Assembly: GCF_000220395.1 (NCBI RefSeq)
Contig: NW_004086094.1
Span: forward strand, 1-58,990
Origin: Ichthyophthirius multifiliis
Taxonomy: Eukaryota; Ciliophora; Oligohymenophorea; Hymenostomatida
Direction: 5' to 3'
Length of the DNA stretch: 58,990 nucleotides
Shown here: piece after piece, positions 12,613 to 25,498 of the stretch
Layout of the letters: each line of letters begins with the position of its first letter
How positions within the stretch are numbered: position 1 is the first letter of the stretch
Notes under the pieces: model-generated
What the model saw: the letters and a program-made list of their open reading frames with translations, nothing else
Told to the model about the DNA's origin: nothing
Databases searched by the model: none
Made by a program: the position numbers and the translations under genes

Positions 12613-13410
12613 TCAAATAATAAAAATCCATAGCTATTTAAAGGAATATATTCGCTAAAAGAACTTGTGATTTTGCTTAGAATTCATATTAAATAATTAA
12701 TTAATCTAATTATAAATTATAAATATTTATTTTATTTATATTTTTAAAAAAAACATAATTTTAAATATCTCCACTTTTAGTAGTTGCTCTTAAAACATAT
12801 GTATATGAAATTCTTACTTTTTAATTTCTTCTTTTTTTACACATATTTATAATATAAGATAAACAAATATAATTTTCATTTAAAAGAAATTAAAATCATT
12901 CATTTATCCAATCATTATCTATTAATTCAGTTTTAAATATTTTGTAATTTAGTTAATTTGTCTAAATTTATTATTTTGATATTATTTATTAAAAGCAATA
13001 TCTTTTGTAAATATCTACAAAAATCATTCAATATAATAACTAAAATTAAATAAATATATAAAATAGTGTTTTGATATTTAATACCCGTTATATTTTTCAT
13101 TTAAATCTTCTAAATTTCTAAATTAATAATTTCGAAATACACTTTTTATTATTATCAACTCTTAAGCAATTTAAAAAAGAATACCTTAATCTTATATTAA
13201 TACTTTTTATCCACATAAAATAATTGAATATCAAACTCAGAATATATCATTAAATTTTTTTGAAAAAAGTATATTTTATAACTTTACATCCATCATTAAA
13301 ATATACTTTTTTTATAAATGTTTTTTATTATTTGTGAATTTTTATATAATCATCTTTTTATGCAATCTCTAAATATTTTAGTTAATATATTTACTTTTAT
13401 ATAAATAATT
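12613..13410 (-). pseudogene. Decayed or mis-sequenced gene, unknown family
   Basis: The minus strand carries convincing protein-like pieces in order: LKYLEIAQKDDYIKIHK, VYFNDGCKVIKYTFFKK, MIYSEFDIQLFYVDKKY, VFRNYQFRNLEDLNEKYNG, IFTKDIAFNKQYQNNKF, TELIDNDWINE, VRISYTYVLRATTKSGDI. The last piece can end at TGA 12615-12613 after an intron. Between pieces the frame drops one base at least three times (A run near 13,255; T run near 13,170; A run near 12,930). An in-frame TGA at 12896-12898 interrupts an otherwise continuous frame. No start codon was found at the 5' end. I recognise no family. It may be a pseudogene, or a gene damaged by homopolymer errors. Confidence 0.5.
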
Positions 13411-14057
13411 TTTCTTAAAAGTAATTAATATAAAGTATTTTAATTATAAATATTTTTTTTAATTTTAAATTAATTAACTACTAATTTCTTTTTTTATATA
13501 TTAATATTCACTTTTTCTTTTTTTTTATTGAGTAATTATATTTATTTTTGTAAAAATTTTAGAACTTTGATTTTAATCTAATATATTTTAATTTTTTGTA
13601 TTTTTAACTAAATTAAATATATTAATTCTTTTTTGTATTTTAACAAAATTAAATATATTAATTTTTTATCTTAATTAAAAAAAATATCAATTTTATTATT
13701 TCTATAATAAAGATATCAAATATTGCTCATCTATAAAGTATTCAACATATTAATTTTAATAAATTAATGAAAAAAATAATTTATCATTTTTAATAAAAAA
13801 AATTCAAAAAAATTAATGATAATTTTTAATTAATTTATATTTTATTAAATATCATGAAATAAAAAAATATATTATAAATTTTATAATATATATATATAAA
13901 TATAATTCTAGCATTTTATTTTTAATTATTATTTATGAAAAAAATATCAAATATCTATTTTCTTTAAAAAAAATTCTTAAATATTTTATGCTTTTAATAT
14001 CATATAATTATTAAATAAATAAATAATAGATATTTTATATTTTTTTAAAATTAATAT
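13411..14057. other. Gene-free AT-rich interval
   Basis: A/T runs only; no coding, repeat or structural signal seen. Confidence 0.6.
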
Positions 14058-14502
14058 TCAATCATCATGACGTTTATTATTTTTTTATTTTTTCCAATCA
14101 GTTAGTTCTTCAATTAAAGCTTCGGATGGCGAAATATTATATCTTTGTAAAATTTTCTAAATATTATAATTTATTTTTAATAAGTTAATATAAAAAATAT
14201 TTATATATTTTTTTATTCAAACCTATACTTATCCAGCATCTGAAGTTTCATGTTCTACATCTTCTACAAACTTAGATGTTTGACTAAGCTTTTCTAATAA
14301 TTTCTTCATTTACTTTTCTTTATTTATAAAATAATATATTTTTAAATAAAAATTTAATACATTCTTCTTATGTGAAATATAATTTTTCTTTTGATTTATG
14401 TTATTTATTTAACCAATCGTCTTCATGTTTGGAAAATTAATATTTAGGAATAAGTCTTAAAGATTATTAAAGCTAAACTTATTTCAATAATGTTCTAATC
14501 AT
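14058..14502 (-). CDS. Small mitochondrial protein, weakly IF1-like
   Basis: Three exons separated by introns of 43 and 66 nt. With both removed the CDS is 336 nt, giving 111 residues from ATG 14502 to TGA 14060-14058. The N-terminus MIRTLLKQVQLQQSLRLIPK is a textbook amphipathic, Arg/Lys-containing mitochondrial presequence ending near YQFSKHEDD. Then comes KSKEKLYFTQEEQKQMKKLL, which recalls the E-x-YF-x(3)-EQL core of ATP synthase inhibitory factor IF1. The tail YNISPSEALIEELTDWKKQ is helical. IF1 would block reverse ATP hydrolysis by F1; this assignment rests on one short block and could be wrong, but a mitochondrial matrix protein is likely. Exon phases agree, which supports the model. 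Confidence 0.65.
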
Positions 14503-15253
14503 TAACTATTTTTTTTATTTATAAAATAATTAAAATTAATAATATTTTTTTTTTCCTTTTTTATATTATAATAAAAAAAATATAGTTAAATAATATATAT
14601 ATATATATATAAATTATACAAACATCAGATAATTTATTCATTACTTATATTTATCAATTATTTTTATAACTCCTCAAAATAATATATTAACCTACAAAAT
14701 AAAGTTTGAAAAGTACATAGTCTATAGCAAATTAATTAAAAGTTATAAATATTTCTAATAAATTAATATATTTTTAATTATTATTGATTAAAATATATAA
14801 ACTAATAAATAATTAATAATTATTTACTTTTTATTTTTACAATTAATTTTTTTTATAATTCTAAAAATGATAGAATAAATATATATCTCTTATTTACTTT
14901 ATTATGTTGAATTATAGCTTTTTTCATTTTTTAATCACATATTTACTTAATTGGTAAATTTTTTAAACAAAAGTATATAAATTATAAATTTAAATTAATT
15001 TTAAAAAACTTTTTAATTTCTATTTAAAATCATATATATATTTTTTTTAAATAGAATATATTTATAAAAAATAATTTAATTTTTTATAAAAACAAATATT
15101 AGATATTTATTTTTATATTGGCGCGAATCTATAACATAATATTATAAACATCCGCTTTTCACATATATTTTAAATATAATTTAAGTAAAATATATAGCAA
15201 ATCAAATAATAAATATAAATTAATAAGGAATTATTATTAAAATAATAAAAAAT
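14503..15253. other. Divergent intergenic region
   Basis: Lies between the start codons of the IF1-like gene (-) and Pol delta (+), so it should hold both promoters. Mostly A/T with a TA run near 14,590, and one GC-rich island at 15,118-15,127. Confidence 0.6.
15118..15127 (+). promoter_or_regulatory. E2F/DP-like site upstream of Pol delta
   Basis: TTGGCGCGAA sits about 127 bp upstream of the Pol delta start codon. It matches 10 of 12 positions of the palindromic E2F consensus TTTSGCGCSAAA when the flanking bases are included. A GGCGCG core is very unlikely by chance in DNA this AT-rich, and replication genes are classical E2F targets. Binding is inferred, not shown. Confidence 0.5.
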
Positions 15254-18200
15254 ATGGAATATATTGACGAATATTATGAGGAAGAATTTTTAGATTATAT
15301 TGAAGAAGTTCAACCAGAAGATGAGTAAGACATTGATTTCGAAGACAAAGACTTAGAAAATTTAACAAACAAAAAATATAGACGCCCAGAAGTCGATAGT
15401 TTAAAAATAAACAATTACAACGACATTCATTTTATGCTTTTAGATACTGATTATTACGTAATAAACCAAGGCGAATCAATAAAAACAGGCGAAAAAGTCG
15501 AAGATGTTCCCAAAGCACCCATAATCCGTCTATATGGAGTAACAAAAGACCAAAATAGCATAATGATTCATGTAAAAGGGAAAGACCCATATTTATATAT
15601 ATAAATTCCAAAAAACATTTTAGTAAATGAAATGCTATTAGAAAATTTAAAAAATGAATTAAATAAATAATCTATAAATATGAGAAGTGTTAAAAGTAAA
15701 TACTTTATAAAAAAAATAGAAATAACTGAAGGAGAATCCATTAAAAATTTCAAAGGAAAAGATTATGAGATAGAAACTTTTTTAAAAATTTATACTTTTT
15801 TGCCTGCTCATGTATCTACTTTAAGAGGAATTTTTGAAAAAGGATTTCATTTCGAATCTATTTAATTTCCAAGAACATCTTTTGAGTCAAATATGCCGTT
15901 TTCTTTAAGATTTATGATTGATAAAGATATTGTGGGCATGGGTTGGATTAATTTAAAGAAAAATATGTTCGAAATAAGATCTATTGATAAACATAAATCG
16001 AGATGCTAGATAGAAATTGATATTCATTAAGATAATTTGGAGGCTATGGATATTAATTTACCTGAATGTATAGAAATTGCGCCTTTGAGAATTTTCAGTT
16101 TTGATATTGAGTGTTAAGCAAAAGATGGAGGATTTCCTAATGCATAAAAGTAAAAATTTTTATTGATTGAAAAAAAATAAAAAATTTAGGGATCCTATTA
16201 TTTAAATATCTACAGTTTTAAAAATACATGATTAATAAGATGATTTGGTTAAAACAGTGTTTACTATAGGGTCTTGTTCTAATATTCCAGGATGTATAGT
16301 TAAATCTTATGAAAAAGAAGAAGATTTATTAAAAGAATGGGAAATTTTTATGTAGTTTGTTGATCCGGATATTTATTTAGGCTATAATATTATTAATTTC
16401 GATTTTCCTTATATTTTCGACAGAGCGAAAAAATTAAATGTTAATAAAGGAAAGTAAAAAAATATTAATATTAATTTTTATTTATTATTATATAAACATA
16501 TAGATTTGGTTATATGGGAAGAATAAAAACCACAATAAGCAAAATAAAAGATGGAAAATTTTAATCAAAAGCAATGGGATTAAGAGAAGTAAAATAAAAA
16601 ATAAAGAAAAAAAAACATAACAAAAAATATAGACCAAAGAAATAAATTTCGAAGGTAGAATTTAATTAGATATGTTTATCCATATGTAAAAAGAATAAAA
16701 GTTAAGTTCATATAGTTTAAATACAGTGTCTTACCATTTTCTAAATGAGCAAAAAGAAGACGTTCACCATACCCAAATATCTGTCTTGCAAGAAGGGAAT
16801 TCCGAAACCCGTAAAAGATTAGCGATTTATTGTTTAAAAGACTCCTAATTACCTTTAAAACTAATGTAAAAATTAATGTGTATTTATAATTATACTGAAA
16901 TGGCAAGAGTTACAGGAGTTCCCATAAATTATTTATTTGTAAGAGGTTAGTAAATAAAAGTAGCCAGTTAATTATATAGAAAAGCTAAATTATGTAAAAT
17001 GTTCATTCCAACAGAGAGGTCTAAAGGATAAGGTGATAAATTCGAAGGAGCTTTTGTATTAGAACCAAAAAGAGGATTTTATTCAAAACCAATTGCAACT
17101 TTGGATTTTGCTTCTCTTTATCCTTCCATCATGATGGCTCATAATTTATGCTATAGTACATTAATAACTAGAGGTAAATATAAATACGAAAAATATATTA
17201 AAAAAAAAAATTAAAGATATTACTTTAAAAATGAATAAGGATGATTATACAGCAACTCCAAATGGTGATTATTTCGTGAAACCACATATAAGGAAAGGAA
17301 TTCTTCCTGAGATTTTAAAAGAACTTTTAAATGCAAGGAAGAAAGCCAAAAACGACTTAACTTAAGAAACCGATCCCTTAAAAAAAGCGGTTTTAGATGG
17401 GAGATAATTGGCTTTGAAAATTTCAGCAAATTCAGTTTATGGATTCACTGGGGCTTAATTGGGTTAACTTCCATGTTTGTAAATATCTTCATCCGTCACT
17501 TCATTTGGAAGAAATATGATTGAAGGTACAAGAGATTTTGTATTAGAACATTTTAGTAAGAAAAATGGTTATGAATATGATTCGGATGTTATTTATGGAG
17601 ATACTGATTCTGTTATGGTTTAATTTGGTGTTCCGACTATTTAAGAAGCTATGAATTTGGGAAAAGAAGCGGCGTCATTAATCACGAAAAAACTTTTTAT
17701 AAATCCAATTAAGTTGGAGTTTGAAAAAGTTTATTGTCCATATTTACTTATTAATAAAAAAAGATATGCTGGGCTTTATTTCACTAAGCCAGATAAATAT
17801 GATAAAATAGATACGAAAGGAATGGAAAATGTTAGAAGAGATAATTGCTAGATGATTAGGGATATTATGAATAATTGTCTTAAGTATGTTTTGGTGGAAT
17901 TTAATAATAATGGGGTAGAAAAAGCTATTGAATATATAAAAGGAATGGTTTCAGATTTATATTAAAATAAAATTGATATTTCTAAATTAGTTATTACTAA
18001 ATCGTTAACAAAAAAAGCTTAAGAAGGTGATGATGAAGATGATGAAAATGAGAAAAAAACAAAGTATTTTTTTATTCATTTTTTTATTTTTTTTAAATAT
18101 AAAAATATTATAGTAAAGCAAATCTAAGTAAAGATTAATATAAATCTAAATAAGCTCATGTTGAATTAGCAAAAAAAATGGCTTTAAGAGATGCAGGAAG

Positions 18201-18774
18201 TGCTCCTAGTATTGGCGATAGAATTCCTTTTGTTATAATTGCAGGTTCTAAAAATGCAAAGAATTATGAAAAAGTTGAAGATCCTATATATGTGGTTAAC
18301 CATGACATTCCTTTAGACTATGATTATTATATAGAAAAATAAATAAAAAAACCATTAATTAGAATATTTGAACATATAATGAAAAATCCAGATACTTTAT
18401 TTCAAGGAGAACATACAAAAATAAGATATTAGCCAAAATTAAATGCTGGACTAGGCTTAGGAAAATTTGTTGTTAAAAAAGAAACATGCCTTTACTGCAA
18501 ATGTCAAGTTCCTAATAAAGAAGCTTTATGCTAAAATTGTGTAGGGAAAAATAATAATAGGATTGTAGAAATATATACTGAAAAGTTAATTATGCATTAG
18601 AGTATTGAATATTAGTTTAACTAACTTTGGACAGAATGTTAGAGATGTTAAGGAAGTTTACATGATGATGTTATTTGTCAAAATAGAGACTGTCCTATTT
18701 ATTATAAAAGAACAAAAACTTAAGGCGATTTAATGAGATCTTAGGAAATTATTAATAGATTCTAGAATTGGTGA
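15254..18774 (+). CDS. POLD1: DNA polymerase delta catalytic subunit
   Basis: Removing five gt...ag introns (16150-16189, 16454-16503, 16589-16632, 17174-17216, 18064-18113) leaves exactly 1098 codons, i.e. 1097 residues, the family's usual length. Exonuclease motifs: FSFDIEC (Exo I), [16 protein letters not shown] (Exo II), YCLKDSQLPL (Exo III). Polymerase motifs: [17 protein letters not shown] (A, the delta-type variant), [13 protein letters not shown] (B), [12 protein letters not shown] (C). The C-terminus holds two cysteine modules, CLYCKCQ…CQNC (zinc) and CQRC…CQNRDC (Fe-S type), which bind the accessory subunits. It replicates the lagging strand with PCNA in the nucleus. The acidic start [12 protein letters not shown] is preceded by aaaaatATG. 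No frame slip occurs anywhere. Confidence 0.97.
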
Positions 18775-19274
18775 TTATTTAAAAAAAAAAAAATTAAAAT
18801 TAATTATATGATTTGTAAGTATAAAAATTATTAATTATTTATAAACCAATAATTTATTCTAAAAATTTAAGAACTTTATTGAAAAAATTAATAATTTTTA
18901 TATAAATATTATGTTTTATTTAAAATAAAAAAAAATTGTTAAATTAAATGCAAATATATGATTTTTTAATCTTAAATAAAAATAACTTTAATAAACTAAT
19001 AAACTTATTTTAAATATATTCTTCAATTTATTATTTATACACATAACATTATATTTTTATTAATTATAAAAATTATTTAAAATATATTTTATATTAAATT
19101 TAATTTTATTAAAAAATTAATATTAGATAAATCATATTCAAAGTTCACATTTTCTTTAAAAAAGTATTTTAAATTAATAAATTAAAAAGTAATAAATATA
19201 TATAATGTAAGCAGCAAAAGAAATACAATCAAAAATATAAAGCAAATAAAAATAATTTTTGCAGTTTCAAACCA
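18775..19274. other. Intergenic region, possible extra ferlin 5' exon
   Basis: A/T-rich. The stretch 19,205-19,274 begins with an ATG and ends at a possible acceptor (TTTTTGCAG) with FKP in frame before the chosen ferlin ATG, so it may contain an untranslated or short coding first exon. Confidence 0.5.
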
Positions 19275-22200
19275 ATGAACATAGGCATGAATATTAAGTG
19301 CAAGGTTTAAACATAAAAAATTAAAATAATTAGATATAAAAAATCAATACAAATAATAATAGTAACAATAATAGAAGCAAGAAATCTAATTTCTAACAGC
19401 TCAGATGGTTCAGATCCTTTTGTTAAAATAACAGTAGCAAATCTAACCTCTTAAGTAACTGATATGAAAAGCAATGCAAACACAGTAGTATTTAACTAAT
19501 CATTTACATTTAAAGATTTAAAATTAAATAAAATCGAATTTGAAAATTAGGAAATATTAATTTAAGTTTTTGATTAAAATCCTTTTAAATAAAACGAATT
19601 AGTAGGTCAGCAATCTATAGGAATTTCGACTCTTTATAAATCTAACAACCACGAATTTTTTAAAGTTTGGCTTCCTTTAATAAATCCATAATATGGAATA
19701 TAATCTAGAGGAGCTTTACTTATATCTTGTTATATTATAGGAGTGTCTGACAGACCTCCGGTACATGATATAAATGAGTACAATGAAAATAATGATGTGT
19801 TTTTTTTTAATAATATCCCTGATGAATAATTAACTAATGAATAACTTTAATTAAAATAAAATTTAAAAAAAGGAGTTGTTTCTCTTCCTAAACCTGAAAT
19901 TATTAACGATAAACTTTAATTTTTAGTATCTATTGTAAGAGGAGAAGATTTTCCGATTCTTTAATATTCATCATGTGATTCGTATATATTTAAAAAAATT
20001 AATTATTATTTTTACTTATTTTTTTTTAATACAGATTTATTTCTTGTAGAGTAGGAAGTAATGTATTAATAACTTAAGTAGTAAAGAATTCTCAAAAGCC
20101 AAGCTATCAAGCCAGAATGGTTTTCCCTATTTATTTTCCAGTTTTTAATGATAGAATTGTTATGAGAGTTTGGGATAAAGTATATAAATATTGTATTTTT
20201 TAATTTTATTTTAATATTTTTTATAAAAAAGAGAAAATTTGTATCTGATACATTCATTTCTTGTATTCCTGAAAAAGAATCAGAAGGAGATTGGTTTTCC
20301 ATAACTTCTCTTCATTCGAGAGGAGGTACAATGCCATTTAAATGGGTATTTTTTTATTTTGTTCTTTTGAAAAAATAAATTTAAAGTTTCATTTATATGG
20401 AATTCCTTTAAGTGAACGTCCAAATAACTTTGATCAAATAATAGCTGGGAGAGTTAAATAAATAGAAGGTTCCGCTTATTTTGGTAGAGTTTTATTATCT
20501 TTATCTTTATCTCCTAATGAAAATGCATAAAGCGAAGTCCAACCATTAGCTGTTTATAAAGAACCTCCTTTATTAAAGTATGTTTTAAGAGTTGACACAT
20601 ATGAATTATAAGTACAAATATAACCTAATATATTTATTTAATTATTTATAAAAAAAAAACTAGAGCTAATTTGATTGTGGAGACTATATAATAATAGAAA
20701 TTTCTTTAAATGGAAAGGTACTTAGAAGTAATGCTTGCCAAAGGAAAAAATTAAAAAATGAGAATAAAACAGATAAATAAAAATCAAATAATGAATAAAT
20801 AATAATTGTAAATTAATATGAATGGAAAGAATCTAAAATAAAAACAAAAGAAGATTTGTTAGTAAAAAAAATAAAAAAATAAGAGAATATATTACTTTTT
20901 AATCATTGGTTTATTTTATTTTTTAATAGCTTTTTAAAAATTTAATCAAAAAAAAAGAAGACCATAATCAATTTTTACTTTCCCTTTTTTTTTTTTTTAT
21001 TAAATATTAAGTTTTTTTAAAAAAACACAGAAATAATAGTGATAAAAAGTAATTTATTTATATATATAATGTATAATTATTAAAAAAAAGATAGATTTAA
21101 CATATGATACTGAATAACATCCTGATTTAATAATTTCTTTATATTCGACTTAAGTAATAAAAAAAATAGTTTAAAAAGATAAAGAATAAAGATTAGCATA
21201 CTTAAGGGTCAAACTTAATTCTCCTGATTTAGAAAATGAATATCCTAAATGGTATACTCTCAAACCAATAAAATATTCTTCCTTTTCCGAAGTTCATTCT
21301 CATGTTTTGCTTAATTTGGAATTAAAAACTGAGCAAATAGCTAAACAAAAATCACGGCATGACATAAAAAGAAAAATAAAAGTTTAATATATTTTCAAAG
21401 CATACATTTATGGAGCTTATGATTTATGCCCAAAAGAATTTCAAGAAAGCATTGAATGTGAAGTATATTTACAATTAGGAGCTTATCAAAAGCCTATTTT
21501 GAAAGGAAAAAAAGGTAAAAATGTTATATGGAACATCAAATTGTAAGAAGAAATGTAACTAGATGAAAAATTAGAATTTTCATCAAATATAATTTTGTCT
21601 TTTGCAAATCTTTAAGCGAAAGGAATTTTAGGATCTGATTATTTAGCTGATAAATCTATAGGTTATTAAAAAATTTCACTAAAAAATATTTTAAATTTCC
21701 TATTTTTTATTATTTAATTTAAAAACAAGAAAAAAAATAAAAATAATCAATATTTTTTAAAAACAATCTTTTTTTTATATATAATAAAAAAAAGGATAAT
21801 GCATTATTAGGGCATCTAATTGTGAAATAAAATTAAATAAAAATAGTGAAATAGAATCTTTAGATGTTTTACCAGAATACCAGTTTTATCACATAATCAA
21901 AAATGGAATCAGTAATGGAAGAATACTTGCTTGCTTTTAGCTTATTAGAAAGGAATAATAAACTATAAAGTATATGAATAATGAAAATATAGGCAAAATA
22001 CTAGACGACAATTAATTTTATTTAACTTAAATTTAATTGCCTGTAATAGGAATCAGAAATTTACCTATACCATTAAAAGATCCTGTTATGTATTTTCGTA
22101 TTGCTTAGCCAGATGTTAAATTTTGTTTGTAAAAGAAATAAAGATAAGAAAAAAAAGCAAAAAATGAATATTATTATGAAACGATGATAGAAATAATAGA

Positions 22201-22414
22201 AAACCAAGTTCAAGATAATTAAGAAACGACAATGACAAATAAATATTATAAAAATCCTAATTTCTGTTATTAAATAAAAAATAAAATTTCAGAACCTATA
22301 AAAATACCTAAAGATGTTAGATTTCTACCTTAAATAGAAATCGAAATAAGAGAAAAAGATTTAAAATCAAATAATGTAAGGTAAAAAATAGAAAAATAAT
22401 TATATTTACATATG

Positions 22415-22447
<33 letters not shown>

Positions 22448-25242
22448 ATATATTTAGATATATTACAATGATTAATATAATTTAATATATTCCTTGGGTA
22501 AATGATAGGTTATATTATAGTAATGTAATGGAATATTTTGAGTTTATAAAGTCTAATTTCTCTATTTAAAATTAAGAAGATTAATTATTTTTATAAAAAA
22601 AGACAAAAGAATTTAATTAAAAAAAAGTTAATTTTACTATTACTGATTAAGATATTTTTACTGAGAACGTTGTTAATTAAATTGAAAACTATGCGAATGA
22701 AAGCCTTTTGAAAACTTCTTCAAATCAAAATGATGTTAATATAAAAACGAATCAAATATTGAATGAAATTAATAAAAATACTGAAAATTTTAATGACAGA
22801 GAAAATAATTAAAACTTAGATGAGAATTAATCTGACATGAATATATAAAACGAAAATATATAAATAAAATTAGATTAATCTTAAAGAAATTCAATATTAA
22901 AGAATTAGAATAATAGCATAACACAAGATAATGATTATATTTCTATATATGATAGAATTTAAATTTTTAAAAACTCTGAGTTTTATAAAGCTATTGAGTT
23001 TTATAAGGTATACATTTTTTATAAAAAAAAAAATTATTTTATTATTTGTAGGGATAAGAAGATGAATAATTTTTTAAAGAAGAAAGATAAGCTGAAACAG
23101 AAAAAATAAAAAACTTAATTAGAGATTTAGATAATACTACTATAGAAGGTAGATAGAAGTAATAGTAATTAATAAGAAACTTGAATTAATTAAAATCAAG
23201 AAGTAAAAGAATCCGCTTTTTTAGAAAAAGATGATGAATTTAGTAATATTAATATTATTATTTTAAAAATAAATTAAAATAAGATGAAGAGAATTACGAT
23301 TATGGAAGAGAAATTTAAAAATAACCGATGTAAGAAATATTAGAAAAAAAAATACCTTATAAAAAATATGAATTGTACAAAATTGGATAAACAACTGTAA
23401 AAATAATAATATTAATAATATTAAAAAAAAAATTAAAAAAGCCTTTTTAATATATTGGTATACCTACATAAGCAGTTTTAAAAGCCCATTTAAAGATATT
23501 TATTTTAAGTCAAGAATAAGTAAACTAAGAAAAAACGTCAAGAAGAATAACAAAAAAATCAAATGAAAACTCAATTTTATCTTTAGGAACAGTAAAAAAT
23601 AAAAATATAATCATAATTAAAAATATATAGAATTCAAGCTCAAAATCAATATAAAAGTCAGTACAAAATTCGAATTAATGTTTAATGAAATACAAAATTG
23701 AAGACGATGACTAAAATTACTCTTTCAATATTTTCAATTAATCATTTTTAAATTTTTTTAAAGAACCTTATCCTCTAAAAATTCGTGTATATATCCTCCG
23801 TTGTCTAAATTTAAGTGCCTAATCTTAGAATCTTTAAGCTTACCACCTTTTAGCAGGTATGAATGCTGTATGTTCAGCTTCTTCTTTTCCCAAAATATAA
23901 GTTGGAACAGGAAAAGATGAATATGGACGAACAGATTTAATAAAATTAATAATTGATGATCAAAACGTTTAAAAGGACACATTAAATCCTCAATTTTTTA
24001 AAATGTATTAATTAGATGCCTAATTGCCTGAAGATTGGAATTTGATAATTTCTATTGTGAACAAAGGATAAGTACTTGATTCTTTAATAGGAGAATACGA
24101 AATCGATTTAGAAGACAGAATATTTGGAATAAGCGAATTAAGGAAAAATGTAGCATATGAAATTTATAAGCAATATTATACAGAATAATTGGAAAAAAAT
24201 AAATATAATTACGACCACACATTTAATAATAAAAAAAGAAGTTACGAGCAAAAAATTACCGAACTTTCCAATTTAATTGAAAGTTTTAATAGAAACTTAA
24301 AAATTCCAGTTGAATACATAGAAGTAATTTTTTATTTAATTTATTATTATTTTTTTTTAAAATAAAGCTTAAACATCCTTAAGAAAATACATGTTAAGGG
24401 ACTATGGAATTATTTATTGAACCTTTTCCTACTGATATTGCACGTATAATTCCTTAAAGTAATATATAAAAACCTTCTCCTTAAGAGTTTGAAATAAGAT
24501 TAATTGTTTGGGAAGTTTTTAATATTGTATTACCTGAAGGAAAGAAATCAATTAATATGTACGTATCAGTATCTTTGGATAAAAATGCTAATATAAATTA
24601 AGAAGAAGTTACTAAATAAACAGATAATCATAATGGTTCTGAAAATGGGAATGGCGTGTATAATTATAGGTTTTTTAATTTTTTTATAAATCTTTTTAAA
24701 TAAAAAAAAAAGAATGAAATTCCCTCTTTGTATACCTTGTATTTTTCCTAGATTAAGGATATAAGTTTTTGAATTTTCGACTATTGGAGCCGATGAAAAT
24801 TTAGGAGAAACTGTAATTACGTTAAAAAAGTAATTTCTTTTAAAAAAATTTAATTTACATATTTAAATTTTTCAGTATAATTAAAAAATTGCAAATCAAC
24901 GGAAGCTTTGAATTAGCCACTTCTAAATATTTACTTGAGCATCCTAAATTTCCAGATTAGTACAGAGGAGATATATCGTTATCAATGAGTATAATTTCTA
25001 AATAATTAGCTGAATCATAACCTGTAGGAGAAGCCTAAGAAGATCCTAATGAAAACCCGTTTTTAGAAAAACCTAAAGAAGGTAGAGGAATAAACAATTT
25101 TTTAAAAGGTTCATCTTTTGATTTTTCTGGATGGGGGCTCGGAATTCTTAAATATGTAAAATGTTTAGCTATTTTAGCTGTTGTTGTTTGTATTATTATA
25201 ATATTGTTTATTTAACCTGGTATTATGGTTAAAAGTAAATGA
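19275..25242 (+). CDS. Ferlin (multi-C2 membrane protein)
   Basis: About 1,700 residues with many short introns, from MNIGMNIKYKKSI to TGA 25240-25242. An N-terminal C2 domain (VTIIEARNLISNSSDGSDPF) is followed by further C2-like blocks (LVSIVRGEDFPIL; KAYIYGAYDLCP; KIRVYILRCLNLSA with GTGKDEYGRTDLI; and DSLIGEYEIDLEDRIFG). Ferlin-type linkers such as GRVLLSLSLSPNENA lie between. A single C-terminal transmembrane helix (CLAILAVVVCIIIILF) ends the protein, the tail-anchored ferlin layout. Ferlins drive Ca-dependent vesicle fusion; in ciliates exocytosis of secretory organelles is a plausible role (inference). The middle (22.5-23.3 kb) is Q/N-rich. The frame drops by one base near 21,825, and about twice between 23,140 and 23,200. 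The exact 5' end is uncertain. Confidence 0.85.
22411..22456. repeat. (TA)n microsatellite inside a ferlin intron
   Basis: A TA/TATTTA run between the exon ending LKSNN and the exon beginning at about 22,458. Confidence 0.85.
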
Positions 25243-25498
25243 AAGATGAAATATTATTATTTTTATAAATGAAATCCAAAAATTTTAATTTATATATTTT
25301 TAATTTAATAGTTATATATATATATATTCTTAATATTTTATAAAAAAATAAATAAATATTTAAATACAATCTATTTAAAAATTAAGAAGAAAAATAATCT
25401 CATAAAAATATTATTTTTATCATTTTTATTCCATTTATTACTTAATGCATATAATTCAATATAAAATTTGACTACAGTTATATTTTGATCTTTGAAAT

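Noticed and set aside
15254-18774. Pol delta gene as a virus-derived B-family polymerase
   Set aside because: Length, delta-specific motif A wording, host-type introns and both C-terminal cysteine modules identify the nuclear host enzyme.
23758-23982. 74-residue minus-strand ORF
   Set aside because: Antisense of a ferlin C2 exon.
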